This document shows, piece after piece, positions 24,734 through 34,090 of a stretch of 64,000 nt of DNA. The position numbers were made by a program, and so were the translations under genes. Where the stretch lies: the NCBI RefSeq assembly GCF_024294785.1, contig NZ_JANCLT010000004.1:255843-319842 (forward strand). The letters are read 5' to 3'. Each line of letters begins with the position of its first letter. The first letter of the stretch is position 1. The DNA comes from Ectobacillus ponti. Lineage in GTDB: Bacteria > Bacillota > Bacilli > Bacillales > Bacillaceae_G. Below the pieces are notes generated by a model. The model saw only the letters and a list, made by a program, of their open reading frames with translations. It was not told the origin of the DNA and searched no databases.

Positions 24734-26422
24734 ATGACAACTACCGTTCCATTTCAGTCAGACATCGAAATTGCCCAGGAAGCCAGCATGAAGCGGATTC
24801 ATGAGATTGCTTCCGCATTGGATATTCAAGAGGAGGAGCTTGAGCCTTATGGGCATTACAAAGCGAAGCTGTCCTTGTCCGTTCTGGAGCGTCTGCAAAG
24901 CAAGCCGGACGGCAAAATTATTCTGGTGACAGCCATTAATCCGACACCGGCGGGAGAGGGGAAATCCACGGTTACGGTCGGATTGGGACAAGCCTTCCAC
25001 AAAATTGGCAAAAAGGCTGTCATTGCCCTGCGGGAGCCGTCCCTTGGACCGACCATGGGCATGAAGGGCGGAGCGGCAGGCGGCGGCTATTCACAGGTTG
25101 TGCCGATGGAGGACATCAATTTGCATTTTACCGGCGATCTCCATGCCATCACGACGGCCAACAATGCATTGGCAGCGCTGATTGATAACCATATCCAGCA
25201 AGGAAATGAGCTGGGCATTGACGTGCGCAAGATTGTTTGGAAGCGCTGTGTGGACCTGAATGACCGGGCTTTGCGCAAGGTTGTGATCGGTCTTGGCGGA
25301 CCGATGCAGGGGGTGCCGCGCGAGGATGGCTTCGATATTACGGTTGCTTCAGAAATTATGGCGGTGTTCTGCCTGGCCACAGATATGGCTGATTTGAAGC
25401 AGCGCCTGTCCCGCATTGTCGTTGCCTACGATATGCAGAACAAGCCTGTCACAGTGGAAGCACTGGGGGCAGCCGGAGCATTGACATTGCTGCTGAAGGA
25501 TGCTTTAAAGCCAAATCTCGTGCAAACACTGGAGCATACACCTGCGATTATCCACGGCGGGCCATTTGCTAACATCGCGCATGGCTGCAATAGTGTTATC
25601 GCTACAAAAATGGCAGCCAAGCTCGGGGATTATGTGGTGACGGAGGCAGGCTTTGGCGCTGATTTAGGCGCAGAAAAGTTCCTGAACATTAAGGCCCGCA
25701 CTGCAGGCATCAAGCCGGAGGCAGTGGTCATTGTGGCGACCATCCGCGCTTTGAAGATGCATGGCGGTGTAGCGAAGGATCAGCTGAAGGAAGAAAATGT
25801 GGAAGCCCTGGAAAACGGCATGGAAAATTTGCAGAAGCACGTGGAAACACTGCAGGCCTTTGGAGTGCCGTTTGTCGTAGCCATTAACCGCTTTGTTACG
25901 GATACAGAGGCGGAGGTAGCCTTCCTGGAGAATTGGTGTGCGGAGCGTGGCTATACCGTTTCCCTGACAGAGGTATGGGAGAAGGGCGGCCAAGGCGGCG
26001 TGGATCTGGCGGAGAAGCTGCTGCAGGTAATCGAGCAAGGAACGAATACATATGCGCCTTTATATGATATCGAGGCATCACTAGAGGAGAAAATCCGTAC
26101 CATCGCCCAGAAGGTATACGGGGCAAAAGATGTGGAGTTTGCGCCGCAGGCACGCAAGCAGCTGCTGCAGTTTGCAGGCGAAGGCTGGGACAAGCTGCCG
26201 GTTTGCATGGCAAAAACGCAATATTCCCTGTCCGATGATCCGTCCAAGCTGGGACGTCCAAGTGATTTTGTCATTACGGTGCGGGAGCTGAAGCCATCCA
26301 TCGGCGCCGGCTTTATTGTGGCGCTGACAGGAACGATGCTGACGATGCCGGGCCTGCCGAAGAAACCGGCTGCATTGAACATGGATGTTGCTGCGGACGG
26401 AAAAGCTGTCGGCTTGTTCTAA
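24734..26422 (+). CDS. fhs: formate-tetrahydrofolate ligase
   Basis: A 562-residue enzyme matching formyltetrahydrofolate synthetase throughout. It condenses formate with tetrahydrofolate using ATP to give 10-formyl-THF for one-carbon metabolism. The P-loop TPAGEGKST is at residues 71-79, followed by the conserved [20 protein letters not shown] block; [13 protein letters not shown] and the C-terminal PGLPKKPAA are also family constants. The start at 24734 follows AAGGGGGA; length is that expected (about 560). It is monocistronic. Confidence 0.97.
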   Translation: MTTTVPFQSDIEIAQEASMKRIHEIASALDIQEEELEPYGHYKAKLSLSVLERLQSKPDGKIILVTAINPTPAGEGKSTVTVGLGQAFHKIGKKAVIALREPSLGPTMGMKGGAAGGGYSQVVPMEDINLHFTGDLHAITTANNALAALIDNHIQQGNELGIDVRKIVWKRCVDLNDRALRKVVIGLGGPMQGVPREDGFDITVASEIMAVFCLATDMADLKQRLSRIVVAYDMQNKPVTVEALGAAGALTLLLKDALKPNLVQTLEHTPAIIHGGPFANIAHGCNSVIATKMAAKLGDYVVTEAGFGADLGAEKFLNIKARTAGIKPEAVVIVATIRALKMHGGVAKDQLKEENVEALENGMENLQKHVETLQAFGVPFVVAINRFVTDTEAEVAFLENWCAERGYTVSLTEVWEKGGQGGVDLAEKLLQVIEQGTNTYAPLYDIEASLEEKIRTIAQKVYGAKDVEFAPQARKQLLQFAGEGWDKLPVCMAKTQYSLSDDPSKLGRPSDFVITVRELKPSIGAGFIVALTGTMLTMPGLPKKPAALNMDVAADGKAVGLF

Positions 26423-26470
26423 GGTTGCTTTTTGAAGCAGTTATCTGTAGACTAATGGTGATATAGACGA

Positions 26471-26504
26471 GGCGCCTTTCGGTGAGAAAGGCGCTCAATT
26501 TTTT
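26471..26504 (+). terminator. intrinsic terminator between fhs and next gene
   Basis: GCGCCTTTC pairs with GAAAGGCGC over a GGTGA loop, followed by TCAATTTTTT. Confidence 0.8.
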
Positions 26505-26515
26505 GGAGGAACGTG

Positions 26516-27043
26516 ATGTTTGATCCAACTGCATTTGAAAATCTGAAGGTTGTGGCAGAAGGAGCTGTCTATGACCATGACCTGGCAGGCGAGGTGCTTG
26601 TCACCGGCCGGAAGGATCTGGTCGATTTGGCCTCGATGAGCCGTACGTACCGCATTGCTTTTCAACTGCATGAACAAATCGGCACGGAAGTCACTGCCTG
26701 TCTTGTGCTGCAGACGGATGTGAAAAGCTGGGCGGGCGAAATTATGGAAGAGCCCTTCCTGACGCCTGTTTGCCTGCTGTCGCTGGAGTTCAGCTTTCCG
26801 ATTCCCGCTGATTGGACAGGCTATGAAGAAATAACGGAAATACTCTATAAGATGTGGGGACAGGAACGCATGATTCAGCAGGTGATTTCATACGAATATA
26901 AGAAGCAAGCGTTTTCATCCCGCGACACTGTGACGGTTCTTTTTCCGAAGCCGCTTACGGAGGAGCATGCGGAGGATTTGCCCGCTGTCGCGGAGCATAC
27001 GGTGCAAACGCTGCACGCTTTGCAAGATGTCCTTGCAAAATAG
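26516..27043 (+). CDS. conserved protein of unknown function upstream of yfmL
   Basis: A 175-residue soluble protein with mixed alpha/beta character (KVVAEGAVYDHDLAGEVLVT at the start). I do not recognise a domain. The ATG at 26516 is preceded by GGAGGA. Nineteen bases separate it from the RNA helicase gene with no terminator between, so it is probably the first gene of a bicistronic unit with yfmL. Confidence 0.6.
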   Translation: MFDPTAFENLKVVAEGAVYDHDLAGEVLVTGRKDLVDLASMSRTYRIAFQLHEQIGTEVTACLVLQTDVKSWAGEIMEEPFLTPVCLLSLEFSFPIPADWTGYEEITEILYKMWGQERMIQQVISYEYKKQAFSSRDTVTVLFPKPLTEEHAEDLPAVAEHTVQTLHALQDVLAK

Positions 27044-27062
27044 AGATAAAGGAGAAAGATAC

Positions 27063-28232
27063 ATGATACAGCAACTACAACCATTTTTACAGCATGCCTG
27101 GGAAAAGGCCGGCTTCCAGGATGCGACAGATGTCCAGAAGCAAGCCATTCCACTCGTGCTTGAAGGAAAGGACCTCATTGTGGAGTCCCCGACGGGCACC
27201 GGAAAAACGCTGGCGTATGTACTGCCGCTTTTACATAAAATTAATCCCGAGGTGAAAAGCCCGCAGGTTGTGATTTTGTCGCCGACCCGCGAGCTGGTGA
27301 TGCAAATTCATGAAGAAGTGCAGAAGTTTGCGGAAGGCAGCGGCATTACGGGAGCCTCCTTTATTGGCGGAGCGGATATCAAGCGCCAAGTGGAGAAGCT
27401 AAAAAAACACCCGCAGGTCATTGTTGGCTCGCCCGGCCGCGTGATGGAGCTCATCCGCATGAAAAAGCTGAAAATGCACGAGGTAAAGACAATTGTGTTT
27501 GACGAGTTTGACCAAATGGTAAAGCAGAACATGGTCGGCACAATTGAGGAAGTTATTAAGACAACGATGCGTGACCGGCAGCTGCTGTTCTTCTCGGCAA
27601 CAATGCCGGCCGCGGCTGAGGATGCGGCCCGCAATGCCGCAAACGAGCCGGCTGTGGTGCGCGTCAAGCGTACGGCTGATACCGGCCGCGTCAAGCATCT
27701 CTATATCGTGTCCGAGCTGCGCGAAAAGCTGGACTATGTACGCCGTATCGTACACATGGAGGATGTCAAGGCAGTCGCATTCTTGAACGACCCATTCCGT
27801 CTGGACGAAATGACGGAAAAGCTGCAATTCCGCAAAGTGGCAGCCGGTACGGTGCATGCCGAGGCGAAAAAGCAGGAACGGGAAGCGACGATGCGGGCTT
27901 TCCGCCAAGGGAAGGTCCAGGTGCTGCTGGCAACGGACTTGGCGGCACGCGGCTTGGATATCGAGGGACTGACGCACGTCATCCATCTGGATTTGCCGGA
28001 CACACTGGACCAGTACATCCACCGCTCCGGCCGCACGGGCCGCATGGGCAACGAGGGCACAGTCATCTCTCTGGTGACGCCGAACGAAGAGAAGAAGCTG
28101 CTGCAATTTGCGAAGAAGCTTGGCATTGAATTTGAAAAAATGCAGATGTACAAGGGAAGCTTCGTGGACCGCAAGCCGCCGGCGCCAAAGAAAAAACGCC
28201 CGGCTTATGCCGGACGCAAGAAGCCTAGATAA
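27063..28232 (+). CDS. yfmL: DEAD-box-type RNA helicase YfmL
   Basis: A 389-residue helicase core without long extensions. Visible motifs: Q-motif region VQKQAIPLVLEGKD, Walker A PTGTGKT (43-49), Ib PTRELV, motif II VFDEFDQ (147-150 is DEFD instead of DEAD), motif III SAT, and motif VI HRSGRTGRMG. Sequence throughout agrees with B. subtilis YfmL, a helicase implicated in ribosome biogenesis and growth at low temperature; that protein also deviates at motif II. A basic tail rich in Lys/Pro ends the protein. The start follows AAAGGAGA; the stop lies in the terminator stem. Confidence 0.88.
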   Translation: MIQQLQPFLQHAWEKAGFQDATDVQKQAIPLVLEGKDLIVESPTGTGKTLAYVLPLLHKINPEVKSPQVVILSPTRELVMQIHEEVQKFAEGSGITGASFIGGADIKRQVEKLKKHPQVIVGSPGRVMELIRMKKLKMHEVKTIVFDEFDQMVKQNMVGTIEEVIKTTMRDRQLLFFSATMPAAAEDAARNAANEPAVVRVKRTADTGRVKHLYIVSELREKLDYVRRIVHMEDVKAVAFLNDPFRLDEMTEKLQFRKVAAGTVHAEAKKQEREATMRAFRQGKVQVLLATDLAARGLDIEGLTHVIHLDLPDTLDQYIHRSGRTGRMGNEGTVISLVTPNEEKKLLQFAKKLGIEFEKMQMYKGSFVDRKPPAPKKKRPAYAGRKKPR

Positions 28233-28246
28233 TTCTAGGCTTTTTC
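28221..28246. terminator. terminator between convergent yfmL and MBL genes
   Basis: AAGCCTAGA pairs with TCTAGGCTT, loop TAAT, then T. It contains the yfmL stop codon and the last codons of the opposing gene. Confidence 0.8.
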
Positions 28247-29188
28247 TGCTTGGGCTTGCTTGACCAGGTAGTCAATGAGCCCCATGGCGCTGACCTCCAT
28301 ATCAAGCCGCAGCACATTTTGCGCCGATTCGCTTACTTCTGCGCCGTTTTCGGAAAGAAACTCATGCACCCGTGCGAGCATGACCTTGGCAAGCTCGGCG
28401 GAAGCCGCAGGGAAGTCTGTTTGGGCGGCAAACACGCTCTGCCCCATCTCCAAAAACTGTGGAAGCCAAGCCGCAACCTGTCGGTACACCTCCTGTACGT
28501 TGACCGACATGCCGTAGTGTCCGAAATAAATGCGGTCCACATGCAGGCTGCGGATGCGCTCCAGCGATGCCAGCATCGCGTCCGGCTGGAATTGCGTCGG
28601 CGATGTGGACGGCAGATACAGCTCAAAGTCCCCCAGTCCCTGATAAAAAATGCCGATCGTGTCGCCTGTGAAAATTCCGTTCGTCAAGGAGTCATGGATG
28701 CCGATATGATGCAGGGCATGTCCAGGCGTATGATAGAAGGTCAAAGTGCGCGCATCGCTGATTTGCAGTGTTTCACCGTCCTGCACGGTCATCACGCGCT
28801 CCTCCGGAATCGGCACAATCGGATCAAACAGGCGGTCAAATTGTTCGCCGTATACAGCCCGGGCTCCTTGGATCAGCTTCACCGGGTCAATCAGATGGCG
28901 GGCGCCGCGCGGGTGCACAATCAGCTTGGCGTTCGGACATTTTTCCATCAGCAGCCCAGCGCCGCCGGCATGGTCCAAATGAACATGGGTGACGATGATG
29001 TAGGCGACATCAGACAGGGAAACGCCGAGTTCCCCCAGTCCCTTCAGTATGTATGGCAAAGACGGGCTGGCGCACGTTTCCACAATGGTGACTTTTTCTT
29101 CAAGCAGCACATAGGTGCCGGTGCGCTCCGGCTCCCCCAAATCATAGTCATCAATTATATATAAGCGTTCTCCCATACATTGCGGCAA
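28235..29188 (-). CDS. metallo-beta-lactamase fold hydrolase
   Basis: A 317-residue MBL-fold protein with an intact metal site: THVHLDHAGG (HxHxDH), PGHALHHIGI, GIFTGDTIG and a final YFGHYGMS. The C-terminal ~100 residues are helical. Homologues in bacilli are of unknown substrate (glyoxalase II or lactonase type). The start is not obvious: GTG at 29206 overlaps a GGGGAG ribosome site, TTG at 29188 lies eight bases after it, and ATG at 29176 is too far; I chose the TTG. Confidence 0.85.
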   Translation of the reverse strand: MPQCMGERLYIIDDYDLGEPERTGTYVLLEEKVTIVETCASPSLPYILKGLGELGVSLSDVAYIIVTHVHLDHAGGAGLLMEKCPNAKLIVHPRGARHLIDPVKLIQGARAVYGEQFDRLFDPIVPIPEERVMTVQDGETLQISDARTLTFYHTPGHALHHIGIHDSLTNGIFTGDTIGIFYQGLGDFELYLPSTSPTQFQPDAMLASLERIRSLHVDRIYFGHYGMSVNVQEVYRQVAAWLPQFLEMGQSVFAAQTDFPAASAELAKVMLARVHEFLSENGAEVSESAQNVLRLDMEVSAMGLIDYLVKQAQAEKA

Positions 29189-29345
29189 TTCAATCTCTCC
29201 CCTCACAGACTATACGTTTAATTATAGGGGAAAAGGAGGGAAGTGTAAGGGCTTTCTTCCGACAAAATTTGTAGGTGCTGAAATTAGACTTTTGTAAGAA
29301 AAATCAGTAAGATGAAACCAATACTAGATACTGGGAGGAAGCATG

Positions 29346-29828
29346 ATGACAGTCTATGATTTTTCTGTCCGCACCATTATAGGTGAAGAGAAGACGCTCC
29401 GTGATTACGAGGGCAAAGTGCTGCTCATTGTCAACGTTGCCAGCAAATGCGGCCTGACGCCGCAGTACAAGGGATTACAGGCATTGTATGAGAAGTATAA
29501 GGACCAAGGCTTGGAGATTCTTGGTTTCCCGTGCAACCAGTTCATGAATCAAGAGCCGGGCACAGAGGAAGAAATTGCGGGCTTCTGCGAGCTGAACTAC
29601 CGTGTGACATTCCCGCTGTTTGCCAAGATTGACGTCAACGGCGAGACAGCCCATCCCTTGTATAAGTATTTGTGCAAGGAGGCCCCGGGCGTGCTCGGTT
29701 CCAAGGCGGTCAAATGGAACTTCACGAAGTTCCTGGTGGACAAGAGCGGCAAGGTGCTGGACCGTTACGCGCCGCAGACGGTTCCGGAGGATTTGGAGAA
29801 GGACATTGCAAAAGCGCTGCAGGCGTAA
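29346..29828 (+). CDS. bsaA: glutathione peroxidase-family thiol peroxidase (BsaA)
   Basis: A 160-residue GPx-fold protein: VNVASKCGLTPQY with the peroxidatic Cys35 in place of selenocysteine, GFPCNQFMNQEPG carrying the resolving Cys region and catalytic Gln, and VKWNFTKFLVD with the catalytic Trp. In bacteria without glutathione such enzymes reduce peroxides using thioredoxin-like partners. The second of two tandem ATGs (29346) has the better spacing to GGGAGG. Length equals B. subtilis BsaA. A terminator follows. Confidence 0.93.
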   Translation: MTVYDFSVRTIIGEEKTLRDYEGKVLLIVNVASKCGLTPQYKGLQALYEKYKDQGLEILGFPCNQFMNQEPGTEEEIAGFCELNYRVTFPLFAKIDVNGETAHPLYKYLCKEAPGVLGSKAVKWNFTKFLVDKSGKVLDRYAPQTVPEDLEKDIAKALQA

Positions 29829-29834
29829 GAGAGG

Positions 29835-29862
29835 CTGCTGGATGGATTCCGGCAGTTTTTTT
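29835..29862 (+). terminator. intrinsic terminator after bsaA
   Basis: CTGCTGG pairs with CCGGCAG (one G-T), followed by seven T. Confidence 0.75.
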
Positions 29863-29937
29863 GTTCAATAGAGCACCACACCGCCTTTCTCCCGAACGAG
29901 GGCAGACTGTGGTACAATAGGAAATTGGGTGATGATG

Positions 29938-30585
29938 ATGACAAACGAACAAAAAATTCAGCAAACCATCGTTTTTGTAAAGGGAATTTTGGCCGGTGAC
30001 GCCAGCGGACATGACTGGTATCACATCGAGCGTGTACATAAATTGGCTGCCGCCTTGGCAGCGAGTGAGGGCGGCAATATGTTCGTCATTGAACTGGCGG
30101 CCCTCTTGCATGATGTTGCAGATGAAAAGCTGAATGAGAGCGAGGAAGCCGGCCTGCAGAAGGTACAGAGCTGGCTGGAGCATTTGGATGTCAGCAGGGA
30201 AGAGCAGGAGCACATCCTGCATATTATTACAAACATGTCCTTTAAAGGCGGGCATGGCGGCAAGGTGGAGACACTGGAAGGGAAAATTGTACAGGATGCG
30301 GATCGTTTGGATGCGATTGGCGCAATCGGCATTGCCCGCACGTTTGCATACGGCGGAGCAAAGGGCCGTCTGATGTATGACCCGAATGTGCCATACCGCG
30401 AAGCCATGACAAAGGAAGCGTACCGGAAATCCAATGACCCGTCGCTGAACCATTTCTATGAAAAGCTGCTGAAGCTGAAAGACTTGATGAATACAGCGGC
30501 GGCCAAGCGGGTGGCAGAGGAGCGCCATCGGTATATGGAGCAGTTTATTGAACAATTTATGAAAGAGTGGAATGCAGAAATATGA
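29938..30585 (+). CDS. HD-domain phosphohydrolase (YpgQ-like)
   Basis: A 215-residue HD protein: GHDWYHIERVHKLA supplies the first His, ALLHDVADEK the HD pair, and QDADRLDAIGAIGIART the downstream Asp. The same pattern is seen in B. subtilis YpgQ and E. coli YedJ, metal-dependent nucleotide or pyrophosphate hydrolases. Four ATG/GTG codons are in tandem at the start; the ATG at 29938 has the best distance to GGGTG. Its stop overlaps the start of the ABC-F gene (ATGA), so the two genes are translated together. Confidence 0.85.
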   Translation: MTNEQKIQQTIVFVKGILAGDASGHDWYHIERVHKLAAALAASEGGNMFVIELAALLHDVADEKLNESEEAGLQKVQSWLEHLDVSREEQEHILHIITNMSFKGGHGGKVETLEGKIVQDADRLDAIGAIGIARTFAYGGAKGRLMYDPNVPYREAMTKEAYRKSNDPSLNHFYEKLLKLKDLMNTAAAKRVAEERHRYMEQFIEQFMKEWNAEI

Positions 30586-32474
30586 AAATGTTGACTGTCG
30601 AGCATCTATCAAAATCATATGGGGAAAAGCCGCTGTTTCAGGACTTGTCCTTCAGCATTACAGAGGGGCAGCACATCGGCATCATCGGGGTAAACGGCAC
30701 CGGAAAATCTACGATGCTGAAAATTTTGGCGGGGCTTGAACAGGCGGATGAGGGGCAAATCTCCCAGACACGCGGCTATACCATCAGCTATCTGGCCCAG
30801 CAGCCGGAGTTTGCAGAAAATTTGACGGTGCTGGAGCAAGTCTTTTACGGCGATACCCCGCTGATTCGGCTTCTGCGCGAGTATGAAGCAGCATTGCTGG
30901 ATTTAGAAAAAGACCCGATGAACGAGCAGCTGCAGCAGCATATTTTTATGCTGCAGCAGCGTATGGACGCTATGGATGCCTGGGATGCGAGCGCCAATGC
31001 GAAGGCGTTATTGACAAAACTCGGCATCCACGACTTTACAGCGGTGGTCGGCACGCTCTCGGGCGGACAGAAGAAGCGGGTGGCGATGGCCCAAAGCCTG
31101 ATCCAAACGCCGGATTTGCTCATCTTGGATGAGCCGACCAACCATCTCGATCATGCAACGGTTGAATGGCTCGAGGAATACCTGTCCCGTTATACCGGCT
31201 CCTTGCTGCTGGTGACGCATGACCGCTATTTCCTCGACCGGGTGACAAACCGGATTTTAGAGCTCGATAACGGAAAGCTGTACAGCTATGAAGGCAACTA
31301 CGGTGCTTTCCTTGAGGCGAAGGCTCTGCGTGAGGAGCAGGAAATCGCCCAAGAGGAAAAACGGCAGAATCTGTACCGGCGCGAGCTTGCCTGGGTGCGC
31401 CGCGGCGCCAAAGCCCGGACGACAAAGCAAAAAGCCCGGCTGCAGCGCTTTGATGAGCTGAACAAGCAGGAAGGCCCCGCTGCCAAGCAGCAGGTGGATA
31501 TTTCGCTTGGCGGAAGCCGCCTCGGCAAAAAGGTGCTGGAGCTGCACGAGGTCACGAAGCAATTTGACGGCCGGAAGGTGCTGGATCACTTCAGCTATAT
31601 TGTCAAGCCGGGAGACCGCATCGGCATCATTGGGCCGAACGGCAGCGGCAAGTCCACGCTGCTGAATATGCTGACCGGAAAGCTGACACCGGACAGCGGT
31701 GAAATTGAAGTGGGCCAAACGGTGAAAATTGCCTATTACACGCAGGAAACAGAGGATATGGACCTCAATCAGCGCATGATCGAGTATATTAAGGAAGCGG
31801 CGGAGGTTGTCCATACAACAGACGGCAAGGTCATTTCCGCTTCCCAAATGCTGGAGCGCTTTCTGTTTCCGCCTCGTACGCACGGCACGCTGATCCGCAA
31901 GCTGTCCGGCGGGGAACGCCGCCGTTTGTACCTGCTTCGCATCCTGATGAGCGAGCCGAACGTACTGCTGCTGGATGAGCCGACCAATGATCTGGATACA
32001 CAGACGTTGACGGTGCTGGAGGACTATCTGGATGAGTTCCCGGGTGTCGTCATCACAGTGTCACACGACCGGTATTTCCTGGATAAAACAGCCGAGGAGC
32101 TGTTTGTGTTTGAAAGAGAGGGGCGCGTGCGTGTGTTCTTTGGCAGCTACAGCGAGTATCTGGAGGAACGGAAGCAGCAGGAGGCGCTGCTGAAGGCAGA
32201 GGTTGTGAAGGAGAAAAAGCGTGAGGAGCAGCCGAAGCAGAAGAAGCGGAAGCTCTCCTACAACGAGCAGCGCGAGTGGGATACGATTGAAGACCGGATT
32301 GCCGGGCTGGAAGCGAAGCTGGAGGAGCTTGCCGAAGAGCTCGAGAAGGTTGGCTCTGATTATACGCGTGCACAGGCTGTATCAGAGGAGCAGCAGCGTG
32401 TGGAGGAGGAGCTGGAACGCGCGATGGAACGGTGGGAAGAATTGTCCGAAATCGTGGAAGGTTTGAAGGCGTAG
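30582..32474 (+). CDS. yfmR: ABC-F protein YfmR
   Basis: A 630-residue soluble protein with two ABC cassettes and no membrane domain. First cassette: Walker A GVNGTGKST (36-44), signature LSGGQKKRVA, Walker B LLILDEPTNHLD; second: GPNGSGKST, LSGGERRRL, LLLDEPTNDLD. The interdomain linker is charged (P-site tRNA-interaction motif region) and the C-terminal ~90 residues form a Lys/Glu coiled coil. Sequence follows B. subtilis YfmR, reported to rescue ribosomes stalled on prolines together with EF-P. Coupled to the HD gene by a four-base overlap. B. subtilis also has yfmL nearby, so partial synteny is kept. Confidence 0.9.
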   Translation: MKMLTVEHLSKSYGEKPLFQDLSFSITEGQHIGIIGVNGTGKSTMLKILAGLEQADEGQISQTRGYTISYLAQQPEFAENLTVLEQVFYGDTPLIRLLREYEAALLDLEKDPMNEQLQQHIFMLQQRMDAMDAWDASANAKALLTKLGIHDFTAVVGTLSGGQKKRVAMAQSLIQTPDLLILDEPTNHLDHATVEWLEEYLSRYTGSLLLVTHDRYFLDRVTNRILELDNGKLYSYEGNYGAFLEAKALREEQEIAQEEKRQNLYRRELAWVRRGAKARTTKQKARLQRFDELNKQEGPAAKQQVDISLGGSRLGKKVLELHEVTKQFDGRKVLDHFSYIVKPGDRIGIIGPNGSGKSTLLNMLTGKLTPDSGEIEVGQTVKIAYYTQETEDMDLNQRMIEYIKEAAEVVHTTDGKVISASQMLERFLFPPRTHGTLIRKLSGGERRRLYLLRILMSEPNVLLLDEPTNDLDTQTLTVLEDYLDEFPGVVITVSHDRYFLDKTAEELFVFEREGRVRVFFGSYSEYLEERKQQEALLKAEVVKEKKREEQPKQKKRKLSYNEQREWDTIEDRIAGLEAKLEELAEELEKVGSDYTRAQAVSEEQQRVEEELERAMERWEELSEIVEGLKA

Positions 32475-32484
32475 GTGCATAGTA

Positions 32485-32513
32485 TTGAAGAAAAGGACAA
32501 AATCTCGTATAAT
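32485..32513 (+). promoter_or_regulatory. sigma-A promoter for the BI-1 family gene
   Basis: TTGAAG (32485-32490) and TATAAT (32508-32513) are spaced by exactly 17 bases, 30 bases before the ATG. Confidence 0.8.
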
Positions 32514-32542
32514 GGTCATATGAACTTATTGGAGGTGTTCTC

Positions 32543-33274
32543 ATGAGAACGAATAATCCGATGCTGCGGGAAGAGGCTTTTCGGCGCACTGGTGCTTCAC
32601 AAGCAACGATGACTGTCGGCGGCACAGTCGGCAAGACATTCATTATGCTGGTGTTGTTGTTGGGAACGGCAGTCTATTCTTACATGCAGGTTGTACTGAA
32701 TCAGATGAGCATGGGTGTGATTGGCGGCGCGGTCATTACGGCAGCCATCATCGCTTTTGCATCTGTGTTCTTTCCGCGCATTACGCCTGTGACAGCCCCG
32801 GTGTATGCGGCGGTGGAAGGCGTCGTGCTGGGCAGCGTGTCCGCCTGGTATGCGCTGCGGTTTGGCGATACGCTTATTTTGCAGGCTGTGCTGCTCACCA
32901 TTGCCGTGTTGTTTGCTATGCTGCTTCTGTACGCAACCCGTATTGTCAGAGTAACAGACAAGTTTCGCATGGGCGTGCTGTCGGCGACCTTGGGCATTGC
33001 GCTGATGTATCTGCTCTCCATGGTGCTGCAGCTGTTCGGCGTGGCGGTCCCGTTTCTGCATCAGGGCGGCACAGTCGGCATCATTATCAGTGCAATTGTG
33101 GTTGTTGTTGCCGCTTTGAACCTAGTGCTTGATTTCGATTTTATTGAGCGGGGTGCCCACTACGGAGCGCCGAAGCATATGGAATGGTACGGCGCGCTCG
33201 GTCTAATGCTGACGCTTGTTTGGCTGTACATGGAGATTCTGCGTCTTGTTTCTTATTTTACGAGAAATGATTGA
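32543..33274 (+). CDS. Bax inhibitor-1 like membrane protein (YccA/BaxI_1 type)
   Basis: A 243-residue protein with a polar N-terminus (MRTNNPMLREEAF, typical of the PF12811 subgroup) and seven transmembrane helices; VYAAVEGVVLGSVSAWYA and LNLVLDFDFIERGAHYGAPK hold the conserved acidic and glycine residues of the BI-1 family, which form pH-sensitive calcium leak channels in characterised members. Role here unknown. The ATG follows TTGGAGGTG, driven by a good promoter; a terminator closes this single-gene unit. Confidence 0.88.
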   Translation: MRTNNPMLREEAFRRTGASQATMTVGGTVGKTFIMLVLLLGTAVYSYMQVVLNQMSMGVIGGAVITAAIIAFASVFFPRITPVTAPVYAAVEGVVLGSVSAWYALRFGDTLILQAVLLTIAVLFAMLLLYATRIVRVTDKFRMGVLSATLGIALMYLLSMVLQLFGVAVPFLHQGGTVGIIISAIVVVVAALNLVLDFDFIERGAHYGAPKHMEWYGALGLMLTLVWLYMEILRLVSYFTRND

Positions 33275-33275
33275 G

Positions 33276-33307
33276 AAAAAAACTCTCGCTTCAGCGGGAG
33301 TTTTTTC
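33276..33307 (+). terminator. intrinsic terminator after BI-1 gene
   Basis: AAAAAACTCTCGC pairs with GCGGGAGTTTTTT over a TTCA loop. Confidence 0.92.
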
Positions 33308-33382
33308 TTTGCCTGCTTGTCAAAGAGAAAACCTCCGGGAGAATTTGCCCCCATCTATGTAAGAAGTCCTTATTTCCCTTTT

Positions 33383-33417
33383 TTTACCTGTTTCATTTTC
33401 TCGGCTACAATGAAACA
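33383..33417 (+). promoter_or_regulatory. ssbB promoter with overlapping inverted repeat
   Basis: TTTACC (33383-33388) and TACAAT (33406-33411) are 17 bases apart. A perfect inverted repeat, TGTTTCAT (33389-33396) and ATGAAACA (33410-33417), starts right after the -35 and overlaps the -10, the position of a repressor operator. No protein binding this sequence is known to me. Confidence 0.6.
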
Positions 33418-33435
33418 AAAGTGAGGTGAAAAAGG

Positions 33436-33789
33436 ATGATTAATCGTGTAGCACTTACGGGGCGGCTGACGAGAGACGCGCAGCTTGCCCATACGTCCAG
33501 CGGCAGAGCATACACCCGGCTGACCATCGCTGTCGACCGTGTGTACCGGGGACGGGATGGAGAGCGGGAAACCGACTTCATCAGCTGTACCCTTTGGGGG
33601 CGCACCGCTGAAGCTATGTCGCAATATTGCCAGCGGGGACGGCTGATTGCTGTGACCGGGCAAATTCGGACCAGCCGATATGAGAAGGAAGGCAAGCGCG
33701 TGTATCAAACAGATGTCTTGATCGAGAGTATCGCGTTTCTCGACCGGAGACGGCAGACAGAGCCGGAGCCGGACTTGCAGGAGGCGTAG
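33436..33789 (+). CDS. ssbB: single-stranded DNA-binding protein, SsbB-like
   Basis: A 117-residue OB-fold SSB: MINRVALTGRLTRDAQL, FISCTLWGRTAEAMSQYC, GQIRTSRYEKEG. It stops soon after the OB fold and lacks the acidic DDDLPF-type tail of the major SsbA, as does the competence-induced SsbB of B. subtilis, which has the same length range. It likely coats incoming or transient ssDNA. The ribosome site is GAGGTGAAAAAGG. The upstream inverted repeat suggests dedicated regulation. Confidence 0.88.
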   Translation: MINRVALTGRLTRDAQLAHTSSGRAYTRLTIAVDRVYRGRDGERETDFISCTLWGRTAEAMSQYCQRGRLIAVTGQIRTSRYEKEGKRVYQTDVLIESIAFLDRRRQTEPEPDLQEA

Positions 33790-33797
33790 AAGCGTAC

Positions 33798-33825
33798 GGG
33801 GACTGATTCAGGTCAGTCCCCTTTT
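33798..33825 (+). terminator. intrinsic terminator after ssbB
   Basis: GGGGACTGA pairs with TCAGTCCCC, then TTTT. Confidence 0.85.
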
Positions 33826-34090
33826 GTATGTAAATGGGGAAACGTTGCAGGGCAATCCGTGAAAGCGTCGGAGAAAAGCTCTCGTATCGGAGCCTTCCAG
33901 AAAGGAGGGGCGGATTTGAGCCAGTCTTTCTTGAAATATCACATACCGTATAGGGCAGATATACTGCTGTTGCAAGTGCGCCTGATGCGATTCAATTGCG
34001 AAACAGCCGATAGATGTGCTTAAATTTAGATGAGTTATAAGCAAAGAAACAGAAATGATATATACATATAGCAGTAAAGGAGAGAGTACG
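33826..34090. other. long spacer without a convincing gene
   Basis: About 265 bases between the ssbB terminator and the next start. A 123-codon minus-strand frame spans it but overlaps the following gene and has no ribosome site. The last 60 bases are AT-rich (TATATACATATAG) and probably hold the promoter for the CvfC-like gene. Nothing else identified. Confidence 0.5.
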
